A stretch of 64,000 bases of DNA from Artemisia argyi (lineage: Eukaryota > Streptophyta > Magnoliopsida > Asterales > Asteraceae): NCBI GenBank assembly GCA_030686995.1, contig CM060696.1, forward strand, positions 111,348,949 to 111,412,948, read 5' to 3'. The stretch's first letter is position 1. Every line of letters starts with the position of its first letter. This document shows positions 11,593-22,491 of this stretch, piece by piece. A model generated the notes under the pieces. That model searched no databases. It saw only the letters and a program-made list of their open reading frames with translations, and was not told the DNA's origin. Position numbers and translations under genes: made by a program.

Positions 11593-13572
11593 TGTCACAA
11601 CTCACCATTTCAGGTCATTTCAGGTCATTTCCCGAACTTTGGAAAAACACTATTCATCAAACACTATTCATCAAAACACTATTCATCTTTTTTTGTGTCA
11701 GTTTGACATTCTGAGAAGCATTCAGAAAAATTACTATTCACTAAACACTATTTATTGCCGGAAAAGATTTCATCATTCACGTGCATTACACATTTCATCG
11801 TAAGTTTAGTTTACGGGTATTCAAATTCACGTAACCGGATTGGTTTAGGTGCGAATTCATTTCATTAGTGCTAAGGACACTGCATACGGACTAGAGACAG
11901 TCTGCATATCATCATAACAGCATATTCATGTTATACCACTCTTAGGATTTTCAAATTTATGTATTTGATACATTTAACGTTTTTACGTATAAGTATTTAT
12001 AGTAAACGTTAACACCCGGTTTATACACGACGAATATATCTAAATATTCCCACAATGGTCCCGACATATTTTTTATCCATTTTATCATCATAAAAGTTAT
12101 AACATTCATTTACCCAGTATTTTGGAAATTTATTTTATTTATAACGTGAGCTTATGAATATTACGACGGTTTTCGTGAAAACTAAACAATAATCACCCGA
12201 ACACTCAGTACTTGTACCCAACATATTTCTAACATTCTTATGACTTTATTAAGTCCCGGTTAACTTTGTTAATATTTATTTCTAGCAAACCCGGTACCCG
12301 ATTATAACTAATACTTACACTAAACTACACAAATATTACATTACATTTCCTAAGCAACTCAAAACCGACTTTGCTACTCTTTCACTAATTGAAAACCGGC
12401 CACAATACCATCCTTAGACCACTTGACCTTTACTTTTAACCTCATGCTTATATGATCAAGTATAATACAATATAAACCTAAGTAAATATCTACATAAACA
12501 CCTTTCACACAAACATATAATTTCCAAGAATCATAAGCTCATCTTTTTCCTTCCTTCTCCACTCCAAACCCACGACTTTTTGCCAAGATCCATGATCAAT
12601 CCATTATTTTTCAAAGTATAAAGCATCAAAGTTGTTCATTTCATCATCCTAATCAAGAATCATAACACAAAAACACAAGTAATCCGAGGTTTCTCATCAT
12701 CTCACCACCTATTATTTCAAAGTGAGTATTCAAATTTATTTTCATGTTTTCATCTAATTAACTTATGTATCTTATGGTATTCATGCTTGATTTCATGCAC
12801 AAACTAGTTATACCACTTTATTTTTGTATACTTTTTGAACATACAAACCCTAGATTGTGATTTAGGTGTTCCCTTGTTAAATTAACTTGATTACTAGTCA
12901 TTAGGAACCCATGGCACCCTAAGAAGGTGTATGGTAGGATTAGTATAGATTTGTGGAGTTTGCAAGAGTTTTGGTTGAGGTTGAAACTAGTTTTGAACCT
13001 TGGAACTGGATTTGTAACACTTATATAAACATGCTGTCCCATTTTGTTAAATTCTGGAAAATCAGTAAAAACAAAGGAAACTTTGTCAAAATTTTTAGAA
13101 AATACTTTCAAAAACGAATCCGTAGGCGAAAGAACAGATTAAAAAGAGTTTATAACGAAGAAGTTATGATTTTTGCAAGTTCATTGACGAAAACTATTTT
13201 CCGGAAAAATACATGCTGTTGGACGTTTTTCGTCGGACAAAAAGAGGCTTTAGACGTAACCCGGAGGAGCCGAGCTTTCCAAAATATATTACTACATACT
13301 AAGACGTAACCGTGGATATAAAGAACAAGTAAAACGGGCTTATAACGACAAAGATATTCACGTTTCAATATCGGCAAAAATCCTCTATAATTGGCAGTTT
13401 TTAGAAATAATAATAACACTACGTACTAAATTCTAGATTTTCTAGAAATATTAACCAAGTACCCAATTTCATAACTAATGAAGTATTAGTTATTACAAGT
13501 ATATTTTCATCACTACAAGGCGTTATTTCAAGGATTTCAAACCGAGGATTTCAACACAAACATTGGTACATA

Positions 13573-13652
<80 letters not shown>

Positions 13653-14672
13653 GTGTGTATATATTGCAACTAGCTTTATTTTTCTAATAGCCATATTTTT
13701 CCTAAGTCTTGGAAAGTGTATTATTTTGATAACAACAAGTATTTTTCAAGTTAAGAGTGGTATAGGGAACATGTGCATGGACATTTTCAGCATCATTTCA
13801 TTTCTTACATTAGACTATATCATTCATATTAGGTTGCGGTTAGAGATCGTGCCTCATTTATGTGTATCCACTTTTGTCATCATAGTTATTGCACCAGGTG
13901 AGTCATAGCCCCTACTCTTTTATACTTGTTTTAACTCTTTGGGGGAGATACATGCTACTACTTGCTTACTTGTACAAATTCACATAACATTTATACTTGG
14001 AAACATTATACTTGATTACATTATACTTGATGGCGTTATACTTAAACTTGTAAGTCTCTTTGGGATAACACATGCATTGGGTTTCGGAGATGAAGTAGAA
14101 TCAATGCTACTACCTTCCTTGTGAGCAACATACTTATGTGAGGTCTTCGGAGATGAAGTGTAGACTCACTCCTAATTGCTTAACTGTTGTTATGAACTTA
14201 TACATATCTTAATCATATTATATTGTAGCAGTGGGTTGTGAACACACAGGTTACAAGTCTTTTATGGCGGGACTTGCAACTGAGTGGATTTACGATGCCT
14301 TTGCTGTGTGATCATTTTTCTATAGACTTTATTTGTTAAACAAACTCTATGAACTCACCAACCTCGTATTGACACTTTAGCATGTATTTTCAGGTTTAAT
14401 CATATGGCACGCTACTGGAGGTTTTGGCAGGGCATGGCATGGTCATAGAAGACTTTGATTTATTCATTTGGGGACCGTTTTAAACTACTTTAAGGGCCTA
14501 CTTCCGCACTACTTTTAACAATGTAAATTCAACATTTTTGATTTAACTATTTTATTCTAAATGATTCAAGGGAAAACCATTATTGAACTTGTGTTGTAAT
14601 ACCAATTGAGTTACACGGTTACACCCCAGCTACATGTATGCTTCCGCTGGACCCGATTTTGGGGGTGTGACA
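11593..14672 (+). repeat. 3' LTR of element A
   Basis: Near-identical to 7668-10717 by eye. Differences include a short tandem insertion near 13530, an extra CTGTGTGT after the AT run, and a few substitutions. Starts TGTCACAACT and ends GTGACA next to the target duplication GTAAG. Confidence 0.85.
13575..13650. repeat. (AT)38 microsatellite in the 3' LTR of element A
   Basis: A 76-base AT run, equal in length to that in the other LTR, followed here by CTGTGTGTATATA. Confidence 0.95.
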
Positions 14673-14857
14673 GTAAGCTTCTTAAGAACTTTAGATTGAG
14701 GTCTTCCCTTTCCACCTCAATTTCAAAAACAGTGAGTTGAGTAACAATCTTTTGTAGCCTTGTGAAGATGCTATCAATAGATTCATTACTTGTTGAACCA
14801 AAATTTTCATAAGTCTGCTTCAGCAGGGTCTTCTGAGTCTTGTTGGTGGAATCATTA
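14673..14857 (-). pseudogene. Ty1/copia gag, middle segment (piece 2 of 3)
   Basis: This 185-base stretch lies between elements A and B. On the minus strand it encodes copia gag core motifs (KTQKTLLKQTYENF, FTRLQKIVTQL, NLKFLRSL). The frame joins piece 1 across element B and piece 3 across element A. Its ends hold the two target duplications, CATTA at 14853-14857 and GTAAG at 14673-14677. Confidence 0.8.
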
Positions 14858-15213
14858 TGTTAGCATTAAAAGTGACGATCATTATTGAGTTGACAAGTAT
14901 TGTAATAGTTAAGAATATTGGGCTATGGACTTGGTACTTATTAAGTATATCATGTAAGCCTTTATTAGAAAATGTAAACCAAGCCCATTAGACAAAGCCC
15001 ATAGAAAAGCCTTTAGGGCATAATGTATGACACTATATAAATACCTCAAAGGCTCATTTGAGGTGTCTGCTTGAGTGTGTATTGTGTGTGTTTCTCTAAT
15101 AATATTCTCTCTTCTTTCTTTCTCTACTCTCTCTACTTTCTCTCTCTAACATACATATATATACATATCAAGTCACCATCTATCATCTCTACTTCATCTT
15201 TGCTTCTATATTG
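14858..15213 (+). repeat. 5' LTR of element B, 3' end missing
   Basis: It matches the first 356 bases of the 20123-20511 LTR. TATATAA at 15034-15040 is the likely TATA box, followed by a CT-rich leader. It then runs into unrelated AT-rich and coding sequence with no primer site. Confidence 0.8.
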
Positions 15214-15260
15214 TTTGTGATTTAATCTTAAACCTTAAATCTCATGCTCAAAAGTTTGAA

Positions 15261-15671
15261 ATGTATGGAGAGTCTGTCAAACCACTTTTAAAACAAAAAG
15301 AAGCACTTGAAGTTGGTTATAGAGAAGCTGTTCTTCGTGAAAAATGTTCCATTCAAAAATTGGGTGAACAAATGGTCCTTAACAGCAGAAAGGTTGAAGC
15401 ACTTTTAAAAGAGAACAGTGATTTAAAAAGTGAAAATTCAAGGCTTCAAAAAACCACTTCAAATTTTGAGATTGTTAACACAAAACTTGAGAATGAAAAA
15501 CAAGAGTTTTTGAAACAAGCAAACGATCTTGAAAACAAACTTCAAAAATTGGGACAGACTTCTCAGACTATTAACATGCTGCCTACTAAAGATGAGGAAG
15601 TTTATAAACAAACATCTGGAATTGGTTTTGAAAATAGTGCTCAGTTGAAAAAGGAAAATCGTATTTTTTAA
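15261..15671 (+). pseudogene. Element B gag, coiled-coil segment 1
   Basis: The 136-residue frame begins within the gag protein, since the usual N-terminal gag core is absent. It is a strong heptad-rich coiled coil (motifs LLKENSDLKSENSRLQ, KLENEKQEFLKQ). It ends at a T-rich run near 15665, where a one-base slip would lead into the next frame at 15677. A coiled-coil gag tail is typical of Sirevirus-like copia elements. Confidence 0.6.
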
Positions 15672-15676
15672 GCAAA

Positions 15677-17674
15677 GTGAAAAAGCTGACACCTATTTTG
15701 TACAACGCTGAAGATATGGGAAAAGAATTGTCAGATGATCTTTTGTTTGAGTCTCAAGATATTTTAAAATCTGAAGAGGAAAAACGCTTGAAAGTAAAAC
15801 AAACAAAAAACCCACTCTCGTACAACGGCTTTGTGTATGGTTGTACACAATTGACAGATATACCAAAAGAACCTTTCAAAAGAAAAGACACAAATGTGAA
15901 AAGATTTTTCAAAGAAGCTCAACTTGCTACCTATGATGCTAAGTTATGGCAAAATAGAGCAAGGAAAAAATTTTGTAATCTTAAACATCACATTGAGCAA
16001 ACGTTAAAGGTCATTTGGTTTAAGCAAGAAAACATCACAAACAACGTTTTCTCTAATCCTCTTTCATCAGATGTACGCCTTAAGTTAGAAGTCAAAAAGA
16101 TTTTGAAAGAGGAAATTGAACCTCGTGTGAAAGATATCAACTTATGTTTTGAGTACTTTGAAAAACATCTTGTAACTGAAATGAGAGAAGATCTAAAGTA
16201 CGTTCACTCTCTTGAAGACGAATTTGATGAAAAATGCTTAATACTTGACATTCAAAAGGAATTTTTCACAAATCAAATAGAGTCGTTCAAGTCAGCATCT
16301 GTCAACCATGAGTATGAGAATGTGCATTTTTAACAAACATCTTCTCTGAAATCTGAAAATCTTTGTCTCAAAAAGAAAATCACCGAGCTTTCAAAAGAAG
16401 CAGCTGATGTCAAAGAAGAATTGTCAAAAAGAACTGCTCAGTTTGAGAAACATCTTGCAAAACTCAAAGCACAAAGTATCTCTTTCCAACTAAAACTGCA
16501 AGAGCAGAATGAGAAAATGTCTTCTAAAAACTCTTTGACATCAGTGCTTAAAGAAAAAGAAAAGATTTTTGAAGAAGATTGTGATGATAACAATATCAAG
16601 TTTGATTTCGACGAACTTGATACAAAAAATCTTGAATTAGAACATGCTGTGGCATCATTACAAAAAGAATATGAGCATTTGAAACAGACTTACAAAAACT
16701 TGTTTGATTCTATCAAGTGGTCAAGAGTTCAGAATCAAACTTCAAACAAATCTGACTCTCAGATCACACCAAATCATCTTTTTGAAAAAGAAAAGTCTAT
16801 GCTTCAAAAGAAAATTGTTGAATTGGAAAAAACGATTGCACAACAAACCAAGGAATTTTGTGATGCCAAAAATGATTTTTCAATCGAAACAGACAAATAT
16901 GAAAAATACTTTGCACATCTTGAAAATCAAAATGCTTCTTTGCATGAAAAACTGGCATCATCAGATTATCTTTCTCTTCAAAAAGAATATAATGATTTGA
17001 GAACTTCATACAATGCCTTAAAAGCAAAGTTTGATGTTCTTAACCGGTCAAAAGGAAAATCTCAAGTTTCAAACGAGTCTAAACCTCATGTAAGTGTTTC
17101 CGAAAAGGTTTACACGGGTGAATCTTCAAAACCATTTTCAAAAAGGGTTTCACAGTTTACCACCTATTCTTTGCAAAAAGGAAGGAAGTTTTCAAGGAGA
17201 CCAAATTTTTCTGAAACATTTACTCCTCAAAAGGTTTCAAATGCAAGTGCTCATAAAGAAAGGAATCAAGGTTTTCAAACTCCATACTCTCGTTTTACTC
17301 CGGTAAAGCCAGTGTGGAAACCAAAGCAAAGCCGTTCAAAACATTTGAAATATTCATACTCTGAAATGCTTCCGCTACAACAAAGGAATGGCTATGCTTG
17401 GAAAAATCCTAATTCTGGAAGGTTTCCATTCATCTCAAAAACGAATTTTCGAAATGAAACACCGAGTTTCAACAATGGATGGAAAACTTCTTCTTCAAGT
17501 TTTAAAACTCCAAAAGAGACACCGAGTTTCCCAAACAACTTTCAAAAGCACAAGAGTTTTAAATCACCGTTGATTCCACGAGCTTTATTTCGAAATGAAA
17601 CACCAGTTTTTAGTCCTCGTTGGAATTCAACTTCTTTGTCTCGGATTGACACAACTTTCAGATGGATTTCATAA
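15677..17674 (+). pseudogene. Element B gag, coiled-coil and basic tail segment 2
   Basis: Two stretches in one frame, 15677-16333 and 16421-17674, are separated by a TAA at 16331-16333. The first is charged and helical. The second has a long coiled coil (about 200 residues) followed by an Arg/Lys/Phe/Ser-rich tail (KGRKFSRRPNF, PVKPVWKPKQSRSKH), usual for the C-terminal part of copia gag before pol. No zinc knuckle is visible. Pol is absent: a short degenerate stretch with no enzyme motifs follows. Confidence 0.65.
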
Positions 17675-20122
17675 TATGGTAAACCCGTTGGCGCCGTGCT
17701 TAAATGGGTTCCAAAAGTTGTTGTCTAATCCAAAAACACAATGACTTCTTAGTATTTCAGCTAAGGACTCGTTCTTCAAAGAAAGAAAAGTGCTTAAGTT
17801 TAAACAAAGGTTTTAAATATTTTTCGAGCACTTATCCTAAAAACATAATGGCTTATGCACACATAACAGTGTATAACCCATGATTTTCAAAGAAAGGACC
17901 CTGTTGTACATGTCTGTGCGACAATCCTAAAAGATAAGAAGACTTCTCTCCAAAAAGCTTATCAAAGTCTTCTTAATTTTCTAAGCAAAATTTTAAAAAA
18001 AAAATGTTTCAAAAGGTTTTCAAAACTTTTCACGATGTTGCTCAAAATATTACTCCCTCAAATCCTTAAAAGCTTAAATTTACTCAAAATGTTCTATTTT
18101 TGAGGGGGAGTAATGAAAAGATGTTCCAAAAAGATCATGCTTAAAAGAAACTAATTCGGAATTTATAAACATCCGTTTCTCCCATATGCTATCCAAAAAG
18201 AAAAGGTTTTAATCAATTGGTATAAAAAATACCATGGATATGCTATTTTTGAGGGGGAGAAGACGTGATTTAAATGTGATCAATGTGTTTAAGATTGTGG
18301 CTGAATCTCATGCGAGCTCGACTCAGAAATGACCCAAGAATTGACGAAACAACAAAAGTTAGTAATCAAAAAGACTTATCCTCGACGGGTAATAACATCA
18401 AGTTAGTTACTAGGGCTAGTTGTCACCTAAAAGCTGACAATGGAACTCTTTAACTAGTCACGTAAGCGTGTCTCGAAAAGGATTTGTCTTAGTAGAAATG
18501 TACCGTTTCGAGAAACTCTCTGTGGACTTGACCAGGCTGGGTAATAACTTCAAGCTAGTCTAAATAGTGATGTAAGTGTGTCTCGAATCGGTCATGTTCA
18601 CTGAAAGTGGATCAATTCAAAAAGTGCAAACTCCTCTCGCATGTGCAAATTTATTAAAAAACACATGAGCACATGTGAATGGGGAGTCCTTCAAAAAGAA
18701 AGCAAAACTCTCAAAGTGTTAACAAAATATGTTTCATGATCATAAACACTTTGAGAAGATTTTCAAATATATGGTTTGATGGCAACAATAGGATAGTCAT
18801 GGAGTTATAAGGTGACTAAGGTTAGGAAAAACTGTCCTATGATCCACTAGAGCCGGAGGGATCTACCCAAGGACAAATCCAATAGATTAGAATTAGAAGC
18901 CCTTAGGTATGATTGAAAAAAAAGGAGAAAATGAGAAAGGAGAAAGAAGGGGTTGAAGAATTAAAAAGAAAAGCAAATGAAAGGGTGAAAAGAAATAGCC
19001 CTCCATATGTTCAACCTTAGGGCAGACACCGGGTTCAATTCATATGCTACTGGTTGTTACTAAGGTGACACCGGTATTGAAGACAAGAAGTCATGGACCC
19101 AGTGACGCATTACACTAAACCTTCTAGCCACTCAGGTATCTCTTAAAAGATATTTGTTTCATTCTCACGGGGAACCGGTGAAAACTATCAACGTATCTCT
19201 TAGAGATGGTTGATATTGAAGCAGGAGACCCATCCCTAGTCTCCGCATAGAAAAACTAAATGTGCACTTATCGAGTCTAGAGCCATGAGATTCATTAAAA
19301 GATCTCTTCGGATACACTTTCCTATGAATACACTTGTGTTCGCCAAAAAGGACACAAGTTGTAAGAGTCTTTATGAGATCTACGGATCTTGCCTTTTCTA
19401 TCATGATGGTTACTTTGTCTCAAACGGTCTACAGTTGTGGGGTGATCTCCAGCGACTCACCTGAATCATTGATGTACTTAGGTAGATCTAGTAAGCCCTC
19501 TCGGGGGTATCTAGTTCAGGAATGGCCTTGGCAAGGGTTAGAGAGAGTTTTCACACTATGCTGTTAACGATCTCTAATTCCGAACCTGTAAGTACCGGAT
19601 GCTTTATTGCTAACTGTTTTATGTAGGTACTGATGAATGTTCCTTGGAGAAAGACCGTTACCATCACTCAAAGATCCACATGATCATACCCTACAAAGCT
19701 CTCTTCAAAGATCAAAGCTAAGCATAGTTCAGAACGTTTCTAAGTCAAAGTCAAAGAATCTACAAACTAAAGAAACAATGATTAAAGTCAAAGAAAAGAG
19801 AACTTCACAAAGATTTAATGTCAAACAAAGTATGAGCATGTTGGAAAAGACGTAAAGACAACAGAGTGAAGATGTTGATCAAAGGCAAGAATAACCAAAC
19901 GAAATTTATCAAAGATCACAAAGCATGATTGGAACAAAGAATCTATCAAAGCTATTACACAAAGACTCAAAGTTCAAAGAGAACAAGCTTCAAAGATCAA
20001 AGATCAAGGTCACAAAAGAGAGATCTCAATGATCACCCTTAGGGGGAGATTGTTAGCATTAGAAGTGTTGATCATTTATGTAATCAAAGGGAGATCTCAA
20101 TGATCGTCCCTTAGGGGGAGAT
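17675..20122 (+). other. 3' noncoding region of element B
   Basis: No credible coding. Purine tracts GAGGGGGAG occur at about 18101 and 18251. Short hairpins occur between 18380 and 18620, for example TTGTCA/TGACAA and CTCGAAA/TTTCGAG. The phrases GGGTAATAAC-TCAAG and GTGTGTCTCGAA each occur twice there. Further pairs around GTATCTCTTA lie at 19135-19215. The region ends in a duplicated purine tract plus LTR head. Confidence 0.5.
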
Positions 20123-20143
20123 TGTTAGCATTAAAAGTGACGA
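20020..20143 (+). repeat. Duplicated polypurine tract and LTR start
   Basis: The block GAGATCTCAATGATC followed by CTTAGGGGGAGAT and TGTTAGCATT occurs twice, 71 bases apart (from 20020 and 20091). Only the second copy leads into the full LTR at 20123. The first looks like a false LTR start. Confidence 0.75.
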
Positions 20144-20511
20144 TCATTATTGAGTCGACAAGTATTGTAATAGTTAAGAATATTGGGCCATGGACTTGGT
20201 ACTTATTAAGTATATCATGTAAGCCTTTATTAGAAAATGTAAACCAAGCCCATTAGACAAAGCCCATAGAAAAGCCTTTAGGGCATAATGTATGACACTA
20301 TATAAACACCTCAAAGGCTCATTAGAGGTGTATGCTTGAGTGTGTATTGTGTGTGTTTCTCTAATAATATTCTCTCTTTTTTCTTTCTCTACTCTCTCTA
20401 CTTTCTCTCTCTAACATACATATATATACATATCAAGTCACCATCTTTCATCTCTACTTCATCTTTGCTTCTATATTGGTGTGATAAAGTTGTGATATCT
20501 AAGGTCCTACA
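20123..20511 (+). repeat. 3' LTR of element B
   Basis: A 389-bp LTR from TGTTAGCATT to GGTCCTACA. It is preceded by CTTAGGGGGAGAT and followed by the target duplication CATTA. Confidence 0.85.
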
Positions 20512-20878
20512 CATTACCACCAAAAACATTACAGATCTCCTCAAAAAGAGTCTTTGCAGTCTTGTACTTGCTGAATGCTAGAACTTGGTCTCTGGGAAGT
20601 GTCATCAGCAACAAACCTCTGGCCTTCAGATCATTCTTCATCTGAAGTCTTTCATCATTAGTAACAGGTCCAGTGTTAACCTTTATTACTTCCTTGCCAC
20701 CAACCATCTCTGAGGTAGAACTTGGTTTGAAGGAATTTCCAACCATAATGATCTCCCAGAGTGTATAGTCTTGGACCATAAAGAATTGTTCGATCATTAG
20801 CCTCCACATCTCAAAGTCATTCAACTTAAGCTTTGGAAGCTTAGCAGCAATGTTTGATTGACTGGTTTCAGTCTCCAT
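20512..20878 (-). pseudogene. Ty1/copia gag, N-terminal segment (piece 1 of 3)
   Basis: The minus-strand frame starts METETSQSN at 20878, about 50 bases inside the primer site, which supports this start. It carries the N-terminal copia gag region (LKLNDFEMWRLMIEQFF, SKYKTAKTLFEEIC). The frame is open until element B interrupts it at the VFGGN motif, and it continues in piece 2 at 14857. The segment itself has no stop. Confidence 0.8.
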
Positions 20879-20927
20879 TGATTCTTCTGAGTGAACTAGA
20901 GTCTTCTAAATCAAAGTATCAAAACCT

Positions 20928-20940
20928 GTCTCTGATACCA
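20928..20940 (-). other. Primer-binding site, initiator tRNA-Met type
   Basis: On the minus strand TGGTATCAGAGAC lies two bases from the LTR end. It matches the TGGTATCAGAGC primer site typical of copia elements. Confidence 0.85.
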
Positions 20941-20942
20941 CT

Positions 20943-21384
20943 TGATGGATCTAAACACCTTGAACTGTGTTAGATTGATACTTTGAGTTATATTAAGTTT
21001 GATTGTGAGTGAAACAGTTGTTTATGAATAAGAACAATGTATGTAACAAACGGTTAGCTCCAATATTATTAATGATAATAATACGAGTGATCTTGATATC
21101 ACTAGGGTTACACCTTGAAGCTCTAAAAACGTATATCTAACCTTTAACCTAGGATCTCCTTTTATAGCACAAGGAGTCCTCTTCTACAAGATAAGTATAA
21201 TGCTAATAGAATAAGATATACACAAGATCTATTCTATATTTATCTAAACACGTTTCCTAACAGTTATCTAAACAGCAGTGGTAATATATGTTCTTGCAGT
21301 GGTAATGAGTTTCCACTGCAAGTACATTCTTCAGCAGTTGAAATGTCTTCACTAGCCGTGGTAACTGTTATTATAATTCCCAAC
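20943..21384 (-). mobile_element. 5' LTR of the split copia element
   Basis: In element sense it reads TGTTGGGAATTATAA to TAGATCCATCA, 442 bp. TATAAAA lies near 21160-21166 on the minus strand. The head TGTTGGGAATT is shared with the Sirevirus LTR at 41774, suggesting a related lineage. The matching 3' LTR is lost. Confidence 0.8.
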
Positions 21385-21612
21385 ATATTGCTTCCTCTTC
21401 ACCATCTGTCAAGCGTTGTAAACTTGCAATGGTCTTCCATTTGTCACTGGTCTTCTTGTCACCGAGTCTCTTCCGTTCCCAACGTGTTTCCCTTGGTGTC
21501 TTTTCCCTCTTTTGATCTTGATGATCAAAACTTGAATCACTTCTTGCAATCTTGCAAACCTTCGGTCTAGATTTGTTTTTCCCAGGTTTGAACCTTTGGC
21601 TCTTGATACCAC
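21385..21612 (-). mobile_element. 5' internal stub of another LTR retroelement
   Basis: Minus-strand sequence runs from the primer site TGGTATCAAGAGCC (21598-21611) into a short basic open stretch, then is cut by the copia LTR at 21384. Too little is present to assign a superfamily. Confidence 0.55.
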
Positions 21613-21930
21613 TGTAGAATCGATGATGATGATGATGATGTACAGGTTTTACAAACACATGATTCACAAGATTGACAAAGAAATGTTACATTGTATCTCC
21701 TATTTATACTAAACGAATGGTTGCCATTTGAACCATCGTGACTGTTCGAAAAGGTGTGTTCCAAGAGACACAACCTTTCACTAATTTACAGAAAATAACC
21801 AACTTAACTAATAACTAACTTTAACTACCAACCGCTATTCGGTTATAAACTAATCTATCATACAATATTGGTCCTTTAACTATCGTTATTTACATATGTA
21901 CAAGACTTATGCAATTTGCAAGGTCTAACA
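21613..21930 (-). mobile_element. Short LTR (318 bp) with its primer site
   Basis: In element sense it starts TGTTAGACC and ends GATTCTACA, one base from the primer site TGGTATCAAGAGCC. A (GAT)n run lies near its inner end. It abuts the TIC20-like pseudogene at 21931. Confidence 0.65.
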
Positions 21931-22491
21931 GAAGTTATCCCAAAGCCGTCAGTCAACTGTCTGTCCAAGAGCATCAAAGGATGCTGGCACTTTTAGTTAC
22001 AAGTTTCCCCCAATGGAGAAAAAACCGAGATGGTATTGGAGGACTTTGGCCTGCTTACCCTACCTGATGCCACTTCATGAAACATGGATGTACGCAGAAA
22101 TCGCATTTCATCTACACCCTTTCTTAGAAGATTTTGAATTCCTTACATACCCTTTTCTAAGTGCTCTAGGGGTTTACCGAGTTGGTTTTTCATTGCCTAT
22201 TTCATAGTTGCTTACATGGTAGTCGTTAGAAGAAAAGAGTGGCCCCACTTTTTCAGGTTTCATGTCGTGACTGGGATGCTACTGGAAATTGCTCTTCAAG
22301 TGACGGGAACTGTGTGGCGGTGGTTGCCTAGTGCTTGATATTAGGGTAAAGCCGGGATGCATTTCTGGACTGCGTTTGCTTTTGCCTTCCTTTTCACAGT
22401 TCTGGAGTGTATTCGGTGTTGTCTTTCTGGGATGTATGCTGATGTCCCGTTTGTTTCTGATGCGGCTTATATCCAGATTCCATATGAATGA
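21931..22491 (+). pseudogene. TIC20: TIC20-like chloroplast import channel, intronless pseudogene
   Basis: The sequence encodes most of the mature part of a Tic20 protein, a four-helix inner-envelope subunit of the chloroplast protein import complex. Motifs seen: KKPRWYWRTLACLPYLMPLHE and HPFLEDFEFLTYPFL in the first frame; RRKEWPHFFRFHVV, MLLEIALQVTGTV, GMHFWTAFAFAFLFTVLE and DAAYIQIPYE in the second. One frameshift near 22170 and two stops near 22340 break it. No intron is visible and the start and transit peptide are missing, so a processed retrocopy is likely. It ends at TGA 22489-22491. Paralogue TIC20-I is likeliest from family knowledge, not from a search. Confidence 0.8.

Larger units (their letters stand above)
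7668..14672 (+). mobile_element. Element A: non-autonomous LTR retrotransposon (LARD-like)
   Basis: This complete 7.0-kb insertion has direct LTRs of 3050 and 3080 bp around 875 bp with no coding capacity. Ends are TGTCAC...GTGACA. The 5-bp target duplication GTAAG is at 7663-7667 and 14673-14677, and host gag reads continuously across it. The primer site TGGTACCAGAGC and a polypurine tract AGAGGGGAAG lie at the correct places. Long LTRs with a tiny noncoding interior fit the large retrotransposon derivative class. The primer context and LTR ends resemble Tekay-type chromoviruses, which might supply enzymes; this is inference. Confidence 0.85.
14858..20511 (+). mobile_element. Element B: gag-only Ty1/copia derivative
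   Basis: A 5.65-kb insertion with TGTTAGC...CCTACA ends and the 5-bp target duplication CATTA (14853-14857 and 20512-20516). The interior has a long coiled-coil gag region but no protease, integrase, reverse transcriptase or RNase H. The 5' LTR lacks its last 33 bases and the primer site, so this copy could not prime its own reverse transcription. That deletion must postdate insertion or come from an unusual integration. The 3' LTR and its purine tract are intact. Confidence 0.8.

Noticed and set aside
8879..13419. Paired short frames (60-118 residues) around 8.9-9.5 and 12.8-13.4 kb
   Set aside because: They recur only because the LTRs of element A are duplicated. No motif and no protein-like composition.
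16421..17674. Myosin or SMC-like coiled-coil protein
   Set aside because: The coiled coil is generic. Position between LTRs and the basic tail fit a copia gag C-terminus better.
22013..22207. Stand-alone 64-residue gene
   Set aside because: It is the first in-frame part of the broken TIC20-like copy and continues in another frame.
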